A stretch of 42,885 nt of DNA, taken from NCBI GenBank assembly GCA_902623915.1, contig CACNVM010000005.1:1-42885 (forward strand), written 5' to 3'. Every line of letters starts with the position of its first letter. The stretch's first letter is position 1. The position numbers and the translations under genes were made by a program. Shown here piece by piece: positions 7,900 to 17,087 of the stretch. Below the pieces are notes generated by a model. It worked only from the letters and a program-made list of their open reading frames with translations, did not search any database and had not been told where the DNA came from. Source of the DNA: an uncultured Pelagibacteraceae bacterium (GTDB lineage: Bacteria; Pseudomonadota; Alphaproteobacteria; Pelagibacterales; Pelagibacteraceae).

Positions 7900-9433
7900 T
7901 TTCAATTTTCTTAAACAAGATACCGGGTTTTTTAATACTTAAATCCATTTTTAAATATTTTAAATTTAATAGACAATCAAGATTAAACTCATTCTTTGGT
8001 ACGCCGAGACAGTCTAATACTTTTTGAGTTGAGTCAGGTATTATTGGATATAATAGAATGCTTATAGATTTTATTTGATTCAGAACTGTATAAATAACTG
8101 CATTCATTCTCTCTATATTAACTTTTTTCAAGTCCCATGGCTTTAGATCATTAAAATATTTATTAGCACTGAAAGAAAAATTTATAACTTCTTTAATATA
8201 TTGGTTTAAATCTTGTTTATTCATTAAATTTTGTAAATCAGGAATTTTCTTTATGAGATTTTTTGTAATAATTTCATCTTCTTTTGAAAGATTTGTATAA
8301 TTTGGAATTTTTGAATCACAATTTTTTTCAACAAATGAAAATACTCTTTGGCATAAATTACCATAATTGTTTGCCAAATCATTATTAATACAATCATGTA
8401 AACTTTTTAATGAAATGCTTCCATCGTTTCCTAAGGAAACCTCCTTAACTAAATAATATCTTAAAGGATCTATTCCATATTCATTTATTATTTCTAAAGG
8501 ATCTAGAATATTTCCAAGAGATTTAGACATTTTTTTTTCATCCGATAATATCCATCCGTGGCCATAAACTCTTTTAGGTAAGGGTAGTTTAGCAGCCATC
8601 AAAAATGCAGGCCAATAAATTGCATGAAATCGTAAGATATCTTTTCCGATAATATGAACATCAGCGGGCCAAAAATTTTTATATTTTATGTTTTTTTGAT
8701 CTGGAAAATCTAAAGAACTTAAATAATTTGTCAAAGCATCAAGCCAAACGTAAATAATATGTTTATTATTTTTCGGTACAGGTATACCCCATGAAAATGA
8801 TGTTCTGCTTACAGACAAATCTTTTAAACCACCTTTTACAAATTCAACGACTTCATTTCTACGTGATTTTGGAAGAATAAAATTTGGATTTGATTGATAA
8901 AAATCAAGCAATTTTTTTTCCCAGGAAGATAATTTAAAAAAAAAAGACTCTTCTTCAACCCACTCCACTCTTGATCCAGAAACTTTTGCAACTTTAATGT
9001 TATTTTTTGATTCAATTTCATCATTGTCATAGTATGCTTCATCTGAAACTGAATACCAGCCGCTATATTTTGATAAATAAATATCATTAGACTTTACTAA
9101 TCTGTTCCAGATTTCATTAACTGCTTTATGATGTCTTTTTTCTGTAGTTCTGATAAAATCATTATTAGAGAGATTAAGGGTTTTGCTTAGACTTTTAAAT
9201 TTGAGGGATAACTCATCACAAAAAGCTTTGGGTTGTTTAGAATTTTTTTCAGCTTCTCTTTGAATTTTTAAACCATGTTCGTCAGTACCAGTTAAAAATC
9301 TTACATTATAATTTTCTAATCTTTTAAACCTCGCAAATATATCAGCAATAATACTTGAATATGCGTGACCCATATGAGGTTTACCTGATGGATAATATAT
9401 TGGGGTTGTAATATAAAAATTTCTACCTGACAT
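7889..9433 (-). CDS. metG: Methionyl-tRNA synthetase
   Basis: A 514-residue class I aminoacyl-tRNA synthetase that charges tRNA-Met in the cytoplasm. The HIGH motif appears as PHMGHAY near residue 20 and KMSKS as EKKMSKSLGN near 300. The typical STPIYY-like start (YITTPIYYPSGKP) and the anticodon-binding helical domain (DLKPWDLKK) are present. Length fits the short alphaproteobacterial form without the C-terminal tRNA-binding dimerisation domain. It overlaps holB upstream by 11 bp and tatD downstream by 11 bp, so translation is probably coupled through the whole unit. Confidence 0.97.
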   Translation of the reverse strand: MSGRNFYITTPIYYPSGKPHMGHAYSSIIADIFARFKRLENYNVRFLTGTDEHGLKIQREAEKNSKQPKAFCDELSLKFKSLSKTLNLSNNDFIRTTEKRHHKAVNEIWNRLVKSNDIYLSKYSGWYSVSDEAYYDNDEIESKNNIKVAKVSGSRVEWVEEESFFFKLSSWEKKLLDFYQSNPNFILPKSRRNEVVEFVKGGLKDLSVSRTSFSWGIPVPKNNKHIIYVWLDALTNYLSSLDFPDQKNIKYKNFWPADVHIIGKDILRFHAIYWPAFLMAAKLPLPKRVYGHGWILSDEKKMSKSLGNILDPLEIINEYGIDPLRYYLVKEVSLGNDGSISLKSLHDCINNDLANNYGNLCQRVFSFVEKNCDSKIPNYTNLSKEDEIITKNLIKKIPDLQNLMNKQDLNQYIKEVINFSFSANKYFNDLKPWDLKKVNIERMNAVIYTVLNQIKSISILLYPIIPDSTQKVLDCLGVPKNEFNLDCLLNLKYLKMDLSIKKPGILFKKIENDN

Positions 9434-10340
9434 AGTTTAAATAATTTCTAAGTTTGTTGTGAACATTTACATTATTTAGGTTAAACTTGTAATATCGAAT
9501 TAATAAACTATTTATTTTATTTTTAATATCTGCAAAATGTATGTAGTTTTTATTTTTTTTAGATAACTCTAAGAATTTTATATCTACAAGGAATAACAAA
9601 AGATTAATATAAATATTTTGTTTAGTCTTGTTAAATATTTTTAAAATTTCAGAAGATACTTTTTCGAAATCATTTAAAGAAGTGATTTTAAGTTCTCTAA
9701 TAATAGGATCAAATTTAATTAGATTACCTGGTGATGTATATTGAATATAATTGTGAGTAAAACTCTCTTCAATATCGAAATGTAATTTTAAATAATTAAA
9801 AATTAATTTTTTTTGCTCAGAAGACATAAAAATTTTAAATTCTAAAGATCGTGATATTAATGTTTCAATTACATTATTACTTTTATTATTGATCAAAAAG
9901 AAATAATCATAATCTGAAGGTTCCTCTATTAATTTCAAAAGAGCATTGGCAGAGTTTGAATTAATTAGCTCAATATCGTCAATAATGGTAAATCTTGAAT
10001 AATTAACAAGAGGTGTTTTTGATAACTTAGTCTTGAGCTGACGAATATCATCTATAGAAGCTGTGTTTGGTTTTTCACATTTCAAAAAATTGAAATTTTG
10101 TTCAACGTTAATTGTAATTTTTTTATAAGTTTCATTATTTAAATTTATGGAAAATTTATCTTTATCATAAGGAATTTTAGAATTCATAGACAAAATGTAA
10201 TTAATAAAATGAAAAGCTAAGGTTGACTTACCTATTCCTTTGTCTCCTGATAGCAATATGACTTTTGGTAGTCTTTTATTTAAATAGAGTTTTTCAAATT
10301 TAATAAATAGATCGTTATATCCAATTAACTTATTGGACAT
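9423..10340 (-). CDS. holB: DNA polymerase III subunit delta'
   Basis: A clamp-loader AAA+ subunit of about 305 residues. Walker A is GDKGIGKST, and the region FTIIDDIELINSNSANALLKLIEEP-like (Walker B plus IEEP) is well kept. The SRC sensor motif reads SRS, and the zinc-binding cysteines of E. coli delta' are missing, as expected in divergent AT-rich members. I prefer ATG 10340 (MSNKLIGYNDLF); a GTG at 10376, 1 nt after the tmk stop, would add twelve poorly conserved residues and cannot be excluded. It overlaps metG by 11 bp. The tmk-holB-metG-tatD order is conserved in alphaproteobacteria. Confidence 0.9.
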   Translation of the reverse strand: MSNKLIGYNDLFIKFEKLYLNKRLPKVILLSGDKGIGKSTLAFHFINYILSMNSKIPYDKDKFSINLNNETYKKITINVEQNFNFLKCEKPNTASIDDIRQLKTKLSKTPLVNYSRFTIIDDIELINSNSANALLKLIEEPSDYDYFFLINNKSNNVIETLISRSLEFKIFMSSEQKKLIFNYLKLHFDIEESFTHNYIQYTSPGNLIKFDPIIRELKITSLNDFEKVSSEILKIFNKTKQNIYINLLLFLVDIKFLELSKKNKNYIHFADIKNKINSLLIRYYKFNLNNVNVHNKLRNYLNYVR

Positions 10341-10377
10341 TTTAATTTCGGTATATTTTTTTGTTATATTTTCCACT

Positions 10378-11022
10378 TTATTTTAATTTAGACAAAACAG
10401 TATTTAAGATTTTTTTTTCGACATCCTTGTCATCATTTGAATTATCCAAAATAAAATATCTATTTTTATTTTTTTTAGCCAATTTTATGAAAGCTTTTTG
10501 TGCATTTTGATAAAAATTCTTTGAAAATTTATCATACCTATTTTTAGTTTTTCTTTTATTAAGTCTGCTGGATGCCTTGTTGGCTTTAACTGTGAGAAGA
10601 AAAGTAATGTCAGGCTTAATTTTTTGAAGTATATATTTATGAATTGTATCAATAAGCTTAAATTCAACTTTTTTTCCATAAACTTGATAAGCTATTGTGG
10701 AGTCAATAAATCTGTCACATATTAAGATTTTTTTGGATCTTTTAGCTTTTAGAATTTTGTTTTGTATATGTTCATTTCTAGCAGCTAAATATAAAAGTGT
10801 GTCAGTATATTTATGAAACTTCTCACTTTTGTCTTTATGAAAATAATCTTTTAAAATTACTTGTCTTATTCTTTCTGCTCCAATTGTACCACCTGGTTCT
10901 CTAGTTAGTACAACAGAATATTTTCTTTTTTTAATATTTTTAAATAATTTTTTACTTTGAAAGGATTTACCTGATCCTTCGATACCTTCAAAGACTATAA
11001 AAAAAAATTTTCTTTTATGCAT
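10378..11022 (-). CDS. tmk: Thymidylate kinase
   Basis: A 214-residue P-loop kinase that phosphorylates dTMP to dTDP. The P-loop is EGIEGSGKS, followed by TREPGGT and the DRFIDST motif that binds the nucleotide monophosphate; a LID-type basic stretch (RLNKRKTKNRYDKF) is present. Length is normal. The start overlaps the end of dacA by 8 bp, and a purine-rich GGGGAG precedes the ATG almost directly. Secure assignment. Confidence 0.96.
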   Translation of the reverse strand: MHKRKFFFIVFEGIEGSGKSFQSKKLFKNIKKRKYSVVLTREPGGTIGAERIRQVILKDYFHKDKSEKFHKYTDTLLYLAARNEHIQNKILKAKRSKKILICDRFIDSTIAYQVYGKKVEFKLIDTIHKYILQKIKPDITFLLTVKANKASSRLNKRKTKNRYDKFSKNFYQNAQKAFIKLAKKNKNRYFILDNSNDDKDVEKKILNTVLSKLK

Positions 11023-12163
11023 CTCCCCAAATCATGTAATTAAAAGATAAAAATAAACTTTTAAAAAAATTTACCTTTTTAACACTTTTGCTTGCATAAA
11101 TAGGAAATTTTTTTACTTCCTCATTTGGTGACTCTAGAATTAAATTTCCAATCTGTTGGCCCTCTTTAATTGGTGCTTTAATTGGTCCGTTATATTCTAA
11201 TTTTACTTTGAGATCTTTAACTTCTTTTTTTTGTATAGTTACATAAATATCTTCTTTTAATAAACCTTCCACAATATTTTCTTTACCTAACCAAGTTTTA
11301 AACTTAAATTTTGGGACATCTTTTTTTGCTATTTCATAAGTATTTGTATTTCTCAACGCCCATCTAAACATTCTTGCTGACTCGTCTGATCTCGATTGTT
11401 TAGTAGCAAATCCACTCCCAACTGCGATTAACCTTCGATTATCACCAACAATTGAACTTGCCAGGGAATATTTCTCTACGGCTAAATAACCTGTTTTAAT
11501 ACCATCGGCACCTATCCGTTTATATAAAAGTGGATTTCTATTTCCTTGTTTGATTGGGTCACCACCTGTTCTATCCCATGTAAATTCAGTTTCTTTAAAG
11601 TATTCATAATAAATTGGATAATTTTCAATAAGGTACTTCGACATTATTGCTATATCTCTAACAGTTGAATAATTATCAGGATCGTTAATACCGGATGAAT
11701 TTGTAAAGTTTGTATTAACAAGACCAATTTCTTCTGCCTTTTCATTCATCATATCGGCAAATGCAGTTTCTGTACCAGCAATACCTTCCGCTAACGCAAC
11801 ACAAGCATCATTACCAGACACTACTATTATACCTCTCAACAAATCCTCAATTGAAACTTTATCGTTTAACATAATGAACATCGATGAATAGCCGCTTTTG
11901 GACATTCTCCAAGCATTTTCGGATATAATAACTTCGTCTGAAAGTTTTATTTTTTCTTGTTTTAAAAGGTCAAAAACAATTATTGCGGTCATAATTTTTG
12001 TCATTGAAGCAGGATAAATTTGATGGTCCGCGTCTCTTTCAAATAAAATTTTTCCAGAATTGTAATCCATAAGAATGGCTGTTGGAGCTTGTATTTTTGG
12101 CTCAGCACTTAACTTCGTTAAAAACAAAAACGATATTAAGACTATTGCAATTTTTTGTTTCAT
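11015..12163 (-). CDS. dacA: D-alanyl-D-alanine carboxypeptidase (PBP5/6 type)
   Basis: A 382-residue low-molecular-mass penicillin-binding protein that trims the terminal D-Ala of peptidoglycan pentapeptides. A signal peptide of about 20 residues ends at KLSA. The active-site set is complete: SMTK with Ser53 and Lys56, VSGND and IKTGYL. A PBP5-type C-terminal domain follows, ending in an amphipathic tail (FFKSLFLSFNYMIWGDA) that would hold the protein to the periplasmic face of the inner membrane. It overlaps the RlpA-like gene by 4 bp (ATGA) and tmk by 8 bp. With mltB and the RlpA-like gene it forms a murein-remodelling block. dacC is an equally valid symbol. Confidence 0.96.
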   Translation of the reverse strand: MKQKIAIVLISFLFLTKLSAEPKIQAPTAILMDYNSGKILFERDADHQIYPASMTKIMTAIIVFDLLKQEKIKLSDEVIISENAWRMSKSGYSSMFIMLNDKVSIEDLLRGIIVVSGNDACVALAEGIAGTETAFADMMNEKAEEIGLVNTNFTNSSGINDPDNYSTVRDIAIMSKYLIENYPIYYEYFKETEFTWDRTGGDPIKQGNRNPLLYKRIGADGIKTGYLAVEKYSLASSIVGDNRRLIAVGSGFATKQSRSDESARMFRWALRNTNTYEIAKKDVPKFKFKTWLGKENIVEGLLKEDIYVTIQKKEVKDLKVKLEYNGPIKAPIKEGQQIGNLILESPNEEVKKFPIYASKSVKKVNFFKSLFLSFNYMIWGDA

Positions 12164-12897
12164 TTATTTTTTTTTATATCAAGATTATCAAAACCATACT
12201 TGTTTAGCTTAAAGTAATCATTTTTTAAAGTATTAATTGAAGCGTAGGGTCCTGCAACTAACTGATAGTTATTTTTGCCCAACGTTTTTATAGAAAAAAC
12301 TTCTTTTTTAATATTCTCATTTATAAGTAATTCGATCAGGCTAGAAGCCCACTTTTTTGTGTAAAATTCTCCAATAATTATTGAAAAATTTACATCTGAC
12401 TTTTTTTTGCTTTTATCATTAGAAGATTTGGAGATATTGTTAATTTTTACTTTTGTTACTGGAGCCTTAGTTAGTACACTTTGCTCTTCTGAATAAGTAA
12501 CTGCTTTTTTTGCAATAAATGATCTATTTTTTATACGCCTTTCAACTTCAACAAAAGGCATATTTGGATTTAAATTTAATTTTTCTGATAATTTTTTAGT
12601 AATTAAGACTTTAAAAAAATCTGGATAATTTACTTTTTTAGATACTAGTAGTTGTACAGATTTTTTGTTTTCAGGATTTGTTATTATAATAATTGTATTT
12701 TTTTTATATTTGTTATGAGCCACCTCTATTTTGTCAGGGTTTAGCTTTGATGAGATTATATTATTTTCAAAATCATTTTCATTGTAGATTAATGCAAAAC
12801 CATTAGAGATTTTTGAAGTAGAGACACTACTTTTTTCAAAAGAATTGTTAGTACATGATAATAAAAAAAAAATTATAGTAAAATATTTAAATTTCAT
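12160..12897 (-). CDS. Lipoprotein with degenerate RlpA-like barrel and SPOR domain
   Basis: A 245-residue lipoprotein. The signal ends at LLSC (Cys15). Residues about 33-120 follow the RlpA double-psi barrel pattern (VAHNKYKKNTIIIITNPENK then LNPNMPFVEVE), but the catalytic aspartate and the DLS segment of active RlpA are not recognisable. The last 75 residues (SIIIGEFYTKKWASSL to the end, with YQLVAGPY) form a SPOR domain, which binds denuded septal glycan. RlpA proteins cleave naked glycan strands; this one may only bind them. It overlaps mltB by 11 bp and dacA by 4 bp. The SPOR call is firm and the RlpA relationship probable. Confidence 0.8.
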   Translation of the reverse strand: MKFKYFTIIFFLLSCTNNSFEKSSVSTSKISNGFALIYNENDFENNIISSKLNPDKIEVAHNKYKKNTIIIITNPENKKSVQLLVSKKVNYPDFFKVLITKKLSEKLNLNPNMPFVEVERRIKNRSFIAKKAVTYSEEQSVLTKAPVTKVKINNISKSSNDKSKKKSDVNFSIIIGEFYTKKWASSLIELLINENIKKEVFSIKTLGKNNYQLVAGPYASINTLKNDYFKLNKYGFDNLDIKKNK

Positions 12898-13882
12898 TTT
12901 TAAACTTATTTTTTAAAGTACACACAGCAATAGCAAATCTCAAAGACCTATTCCATTTTAAAACTTTTTCATAATTACTAAACACAAGATATGCAGGTCT
13001 AAGATTATTAGATCCAGGAATAATGTCCTTATCAGGTGTAACAATTGCTGTAATGACATTTTCATTTAATGACATGTTTTGATCATTTTTCAAATATTTT
13101 TTAAAAAATTTTAATTTCTTTTTATTTTTAATCTTCTTAGCAGAAGTATTTAAATATTTTAATGGAATATTTCCCTTAAGTTCAACTTTATAAAAACAGG
13201 GTTGATTTTTTTTCCAACCAATTTTATTAATATAATTTGCTGCCGAAGCAAATGAGTCTTCAATTTCTTTAAGTTCAATATTAGCGTTTTTATTATAATC
13301 TAACGCATAGTTTTTAATTGTCGATGGCATAAACTGAAAATTTCCAAAAGCTCCAGCCCATGAACCATATAAAATATTTTTACTTATAATTTTTTCATCA
13401 ATGAGTTTTAATAAAATTAATAATTCATTAGTAAAAAAAGCTTTTCTTCTTTTATCAAAGCTTAAAGTTGATAGCGATGAAATAATATCCATTTTTCCCA
13501 AATATTTTCCATAGTTAGTTTCAATGCCCATCAGAGCTAGAAGTAATTCTTTTTCTACTGAAAATTTTTCCTCAATTTTATTAATAATTTTTTTTTCTTT
13601 CTTATATAATGATAAACCTTTTTTTACTTTGTCGTTGCTAGTTCTTTTCCTTACATATGTTTTAGTATCTTCGTAAAATTCGGGTTGGTATCTATCGTAT
13701 TCAATTACTTTAGATAAAAACTTTGCATCTTTCATAACATCGTTTACAGTTTTTTGTGAAATTCCATTTTTGACAGCTGTCTTTTTAAATTCCAAAAGCC
13801 ACAAATCAAAATCTTGGTTGGCCTCGAGATTTGTGAAGGTAAAAATTAGTATAAATTTTAATAATATGGCTAAATTTTTCAT
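12887..13882 (-). CDS. mltB: Lytic murein transglycosylase, MltB family
   Basis: A 331-residue periplasmic enzyme that cleaves the MurNAc-GlcNAc bond to make 1,6-anhydromuropeptides. The start is ATG 13882, which gives a clean signal peptide (MKNLAILLKFILIF... to EAN); a TTG at 13900 would only add a charged extension. The catalytic glutamate is Glu121 in LMGIETNYGKYLG. SWAGAFGNFQFMPST is the conserved substrate groove, and FASAANYINKIGW matches the family. There is no lipobox, so it is soluble. It starts the mltB-RlpA-dacA-tmk-holB-metG-tatD-MBL run; the 102-bp spacer to tRNA-Ser must hold its promoter. Confidence 0.94.
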   Translation of the reverse strand: MKNLAILLKFILIFTFTNLEANQDFDLWLLEFKKTAVKNGISQKTVNDVMKDAKFLSKVIEYDRYQPEFYEDTKTYVRKRTSNDKVKKGLSLYKKEKKIINKIEEKFSVEKELLLALMGIETNYGKYLGKMDIISSLSTLSFDKRRKAFFTNELLILLKLIDEKIISKNILYGSWAGAFGNFQFMPSTIKNYALDYNKNANIELKEIEDSFASAANYINKIGWKKNQPCFYKVELKGNIPLKYLNTSAKKIKNKKKLKFFKKYLKNDQNMSLNENVITAIVTPDKDIIPGSNNLRPAYLVFSNYEKVLKWNRSLRFAIAVCTLKNKFKNEI

Positions 13883-13984
13883 TTTTAGCTTATATTCCAA
13901 TATTTTTTTACATTCTATAAAATTATTGTATTGCTTTAATCTTTTATTCTTTCATGTATATAGAATATCTTGATGTTTAGATTT

Positions 13985-14074
13985 GGAGAGGTGGCTGAGC
14001 GGTTGAAAGCACTAGTCTTGAAAACTAGCAATGGGTTTACTCATTCGTGGGTTCGAATCCCACCCTCTCCGCCA
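13985..14074 (+). tRNA. tRNA-Ser (UGA)
   Basis: GGAGAGG (13985-13991) pairs with CCTCTCC, followed by G and an encoded CCA (14072-14074). The anticodon stem CTAGT/ACTAG encloses the loop CTTGAAA with anticodon TGA. The extra-long variable arm (GCAATGGGTTTACTCATTCG region) identifies a class II serine tRNA. A weak TATAGA box lies at 13959-13964. sdhE ends 3 bp beyond on the other strand. Confidence 0.97.
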
Positions 14075-14077
14075 GTT

Positions 14078-14335
14078 TCATTTAATTTTAAAATCTTTTA
14101 AAAGTTTTGAGACATTGTTTGATGGTAATAAATCTTTGTGACCAATACCAGAATACCATTTAAAAATTTTATCATCATCTTTTTTCAAAATTTCATAAAG
14201 TTTTACCAGATCATCATAATTTAAAGTATCAATATATTTGTTAACAAATTTACTAAGAAGTATATCCATTTCTTTAATCCCTCTATACTCAGAACGATAC
14301 TTAATTTTTTTCTTTAAGGAATATATTTTATTCAT
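14078..14335 (-). CDS. sdhE: FAD assembly factor SdhE
   Basis: An 85-residue protein of the SdhE/Sdh5 family, which helps covalent attachment of FAD to succinate dehydrogenase. The family hallmark RGxxE appears as YRGIKEMD, followed by LLSKFVNKY, DDLVKLYEIL and IFKWYSG, matching the small helical fold. It is divergent from recG across a 28-bp spacer, an arrangement usual in alphaproteobacteria. It ends 3 bp from tRNA-Ser on the opposite strand, leaving no space for a terminator. Confidence 0.9.
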   Translation of the reverse strand: MNKIYSLKKKIKYRSEYRGIKEMDILLSKFVNKYIDTLNYDDLVKLYEILKKDDDKIFKWYSGIGHKDLLPSNNVSKLLKDFKIK

Positions 14336-14363
14336 TTTATATAATTATATAATATAAGAAAAT
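14336..14363. promoter_or_regulatory. Ultra-short divergent promoter region of recG and sdhE
   Basis: The 28-bp spacer is almost wholly A/T and holds TATAAT on the plus strand at 14340-14345 and 14348-14353, and TATAAT on the minus strand at 14349-14344. If used, either transcript would start within a few bases of its ATG (recG 14364, sdhE 14335), with each -35 region inside the other gene. Pattern-based only. Confidence 0.4.
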
Positions 14364-16421
14364 ATGAAAAATATAAATAAAAACAGTTTTTTATTTGAGG
14401 ATATTACAACATTAAAAGGAGTTGGAAAAAGACTTGAAAAATATTTAAAAAATAAAAAAATAGAAAAAGTTAAAGACATACTTTTTGACCTTCCTTATGA
14501 GATTATTGATAGATCAAAAATTACTAGCCTACAGAATCTAGAAGTAGGGAAAATAAGTTCAATTCAAGTTGTTGTAGAGAAATATAATTTCCCAAGAATA
14601 AGAAATCTGCCTAATAAAGTAATTTGTTCTGAGAATGATCGTAAAATAAACTTAATTTTTTTTAATAGTAAAGAAGGATATATAAAAAAAGTTTTGCCTA
14701 TTAAAAAAGAAGTTATAGTCAGCGGAAAAATTAATTACTATAAAAAAAATTATCAAATTACAAATCCTACCTATATAAAAGAATTAAATTCAAAAAAAGA
14801 AATTACAAAAGTTTTTCCAAAATATTCTCTAACAGAAGGTTTGAATGAAAAGATTTATAGAAATATTATTTATAGAGTTCTTCAAGATTTTGATGCGAGT
14901 GATGAATGGTATTCTGATAATTTTTTGAAAGAAAATAATTTTGGCAAACTACAAAAGGTATTACTAAATTTACATAATCCATCCACCAAGAAAGACTTAA
15001 ATTCGAACGATTATAGAAGACTTGTGTATGATGAAATATTTTCAAATCTTATTTATCTTTCTACATCAAGAAAAATAGTAAGATCAAAAAAAAAAATAAA
15101 GTATTTAAATAAAAATAAAATTTCTAAAATTGTTTTAGATAATTTTGGTCATAATTTAACTAAAGGCCAGTCAGAAATATTAACGGAAATTAACAAGGAT
15201 ATTAGTTCTGAACAAAGAATGTTTAGATTATTACAAGGTGATGTTGGTTCAGGTAAAACAATACTGGCCCTAATTGCTGCTGCTAATATAATTGAAATAA
15301 ATTATCAGGTTGCCTTTATGGCTCCCACTGAAATATTAGCACAACAGCATTATAAATTGGCAATTAAACTTTTTAAAAACTCCAATATAAATATTGAACT
15401 ATTTACAGGTAAAACAGATTATAATAAAAAAAAGCATATTCTGTCTGATCTTCAAAATGGAAAAATAAATTTATTATTTGGAACACATGCATTATTTCAA
15501 AATAAAATTAAATTTTTAAATTTGGGATTTGTAATTATAGATGAACAACATAAATTTGGTGTTAATCAAAGAATTAAATTAGCTAAAAAAGGTGGAAAAA
15601 ATTGTGATTTACTTCTTATTTCTGCAACTCCAATACCAAGAACTATGATGTTATCATTTTTTGGGGACATGGATATATCACGTTTAAATGAAAAACCTAA
15701 ATATAGGAAAAAAATTATTACTTTGATAAAACCTGAAAAAAAACTTGATGAGATTTTACCACTTTTAAAAAAAGAAATTTCTTTGGAAAGACAAATATTT
15801 TGGGTTTGTCCATTAATTGATATTTCTAGTAATTTAAATTATACATCTGCTAAAAAAAAATTTGAACAAGTAAATAAGCTTTTTCCAAATCAAGTTGGTC
15901 TAATTCATGGTGGAATAGATAAAAATATTAAAAACAAAGTATTACAAGATTTCCTTACTAAAAAAATTAAAATATTAGTAAGTACTACTGTTATAGAGGT
16001 GGGTATAGATTTTCCAAGTGCAAACACTATTATAATTGAAGACTCGAATAAATTTGGATTATCTCAACTTCATCAATTGAGAGGAAGAGTGGGAAGAGGA
16101 AATACAGAGTCGATTTGTATTTTACTGTACAAAAATAATCTATCCAAGAATGCAAGAGAGAGATTAAAAATTTTAAGATCTACAAATGATGGTTTTGTTA
16201 TAGCTGAAAAAGATTTACAATTACGTGGCTTTGGTGACATTTTGGGTTTTCAACAAAGTGGTATTAAAAATTTTAGATTTGCAGATCCATTACATCATAA
16301 AGATTTATTTTTACTTGCAGAAAAAGAAGTTAAAAAACTGGAAAAGTTTAATTTTAAGAAGTTTGAAAATTTATTAAAACTTCACGATAAAGCTGATATA
16401 ATCAGTGAAATAGTAAGTTAG
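14364..16421 (+). CDS. recG: ATP-dependent DNA helicase RecG
   Basis: A 685-residue branch-migration helicase that rescues stalled replication forks. The N-terminal wedge (OB-fold) domain is followed by superfamily 2 motor domains: Walker A GDVGSGKT, MAPTEILAQQH, DEQHKFGV as the DExH box, LLISATPIPRTM, and the motif VI region QLHQLRGRVGRG. The C-terminal RecG segment LRGFGDILGFQQSG is present. Length is normal. It is divergent from sdhE and its stop overlaps the convergent DUF502 gene by 4 bp. Confidence 0.97.
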   Translation: MKNINKNSFLFEDITTLKGVGKRLEKYLKNKKIEKVKDILFDLPYEIIDRSKITSLQNLEVGKISSIQVVVEKYNFPRIRNLPNKVICSENDRKINLIFFNSKEGYIKKVLPIKKEVIVSGKINYYKKNYQITNPTYIKELNSKKEITKVFPKYSLTEGLNEKIYRNIIYRVLQDFDASDEWYSDNFLKENNFGKLQKVLLNLHNPSTKKDLNSNDYRRLVYDEIFSNLIYLSTSRKIVRSKKKIKYLNKNKISKIVLDNFGHNLTKGQSEILTEINKDISSEQRMFRLLQGDVGSGKTILALIAAANIIEINYQVAFMAPTEILAQQHYKLAIKLFKNSNINIELFTGKTDYNKKKHILSDLQNGKINLLFGTHALFQNKIKFLNLGFVIIDEQHKFGVNQRIKLAKKGGKNCDLLLISATPIPRTMMLSFFGDMDISRLNEKPKYRKKIITLIKPEKKLDEILPLLKKEISLERQIFWVCPLIDISSNLNYTSAKKKFEQVNKLFPNQVGLIHGGIDKNIKNKVLQDFLTKKIKILVSTTVIEVGIDFPSANTIIIEDSNKFGLSQLHQLRGRVGRGNTESICILLYKNNLSKNARERLKILRSTNDGFVIAEKDLQLRGFGDILGFQQSGIKNFRFADPLHHKDLFLLAEKEVKKLEKFNFKKFENLLKLHDKADIISEIVS

Positions 16422-17035
16422 TTATTTGGGTCTGTACTGCCAGCGGATACAATAAATTTTGAGGCTTGTTCAAAACTCATATCTAAGAAAATAACTTCTT
16501 TTTTTAAAAACATTAAAAGAAAACCGCTGGTTGGATTTGGAGTAGTTGGTACAAAAACATTTATTAATTCTTGTCCGACTTTATCTTTAATTTCACTAGT
16601 ATTCTCTTTTGTAGCAAAACCTACAGCCCAGGTTCCCTTTCTGGGGTATTCAACTAATACCACTGATTTTTTATCACCTTTGCTTTTAGCAAAAGTTTCT
16701 GTTAGTTGACCTACTGCAGAATAAATAGTTCTTAAAATTGGGATTTTATTTAAAACTTGTTCAAATAAATCAAAAAGTTTTTTTCCCAAAAATGAAAGAG
16801 ATAACCAACCAACAAAAGTAATTAGAAAGACTGAAATTAATATTTCTAATCCTGGTATATTATAAGGTAGATAATAATTGGGATTTATTTCTTTAGGTAA
16901 AATTTTAGATGAAATTTTAATAATAAATAGTGTTAGATAAAGAGTTATCCCAATAGGTATCAAAACAACAATTCCAGCTATAAAATTGTTACGTAATGCT
17001 GAAAACAAAGACCTTTTTGACTTTTTATCTGGCAT
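16418..17035 (-). CDS. DUF502 family inner-membrane protein
   Basis: A 205-residue protein of the DUF502 family, whose function is unknown. Two transmembrane segments are visible (about 16-37, FIAGIVVLIPIGITLYLTLF, and about 60-82, LISVFLITFVGWLSLSFLG), followed by the family signature PILRTIYSAVGQ and a soluble domain with PTTPNPTSGFLL. It is divergent from the M48 protease across 52 bp and convergent with recG, overlapping its stop by 4 bp. Assignment to the family is firm. Confidence 0.9.
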   Translation of the reverse strand: MPDKKSKRSLFSALRNNFIAGIVVLIPIGITLYLTLFIIKISSKILPKEINPNYYLPYNIPGLEILISVFLITFVGWLSLSFLGKKLFDLFEQVLNKIPILRTIYSAVGQLTETFAKSKGDKKSVVLVEYPRKGTWAVGFATKENTSEIKDKVGQELINVFVPTTPNPTSGFLLMFLKKEVIFLDMSFEQASKFIVSAGSTDPNN

Positions 17036-17087
17036 AAAGTTAAATGCTTAAATAGAATTTTTTGTTAAACTTTGTTAATATCATCTT

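Noticed and set aside
13883-13900. TTG start extending mltB by six residues
   Set aside because: The ATG at 13882 gives a normal signal peptide; the extension is charged and unhelpful.
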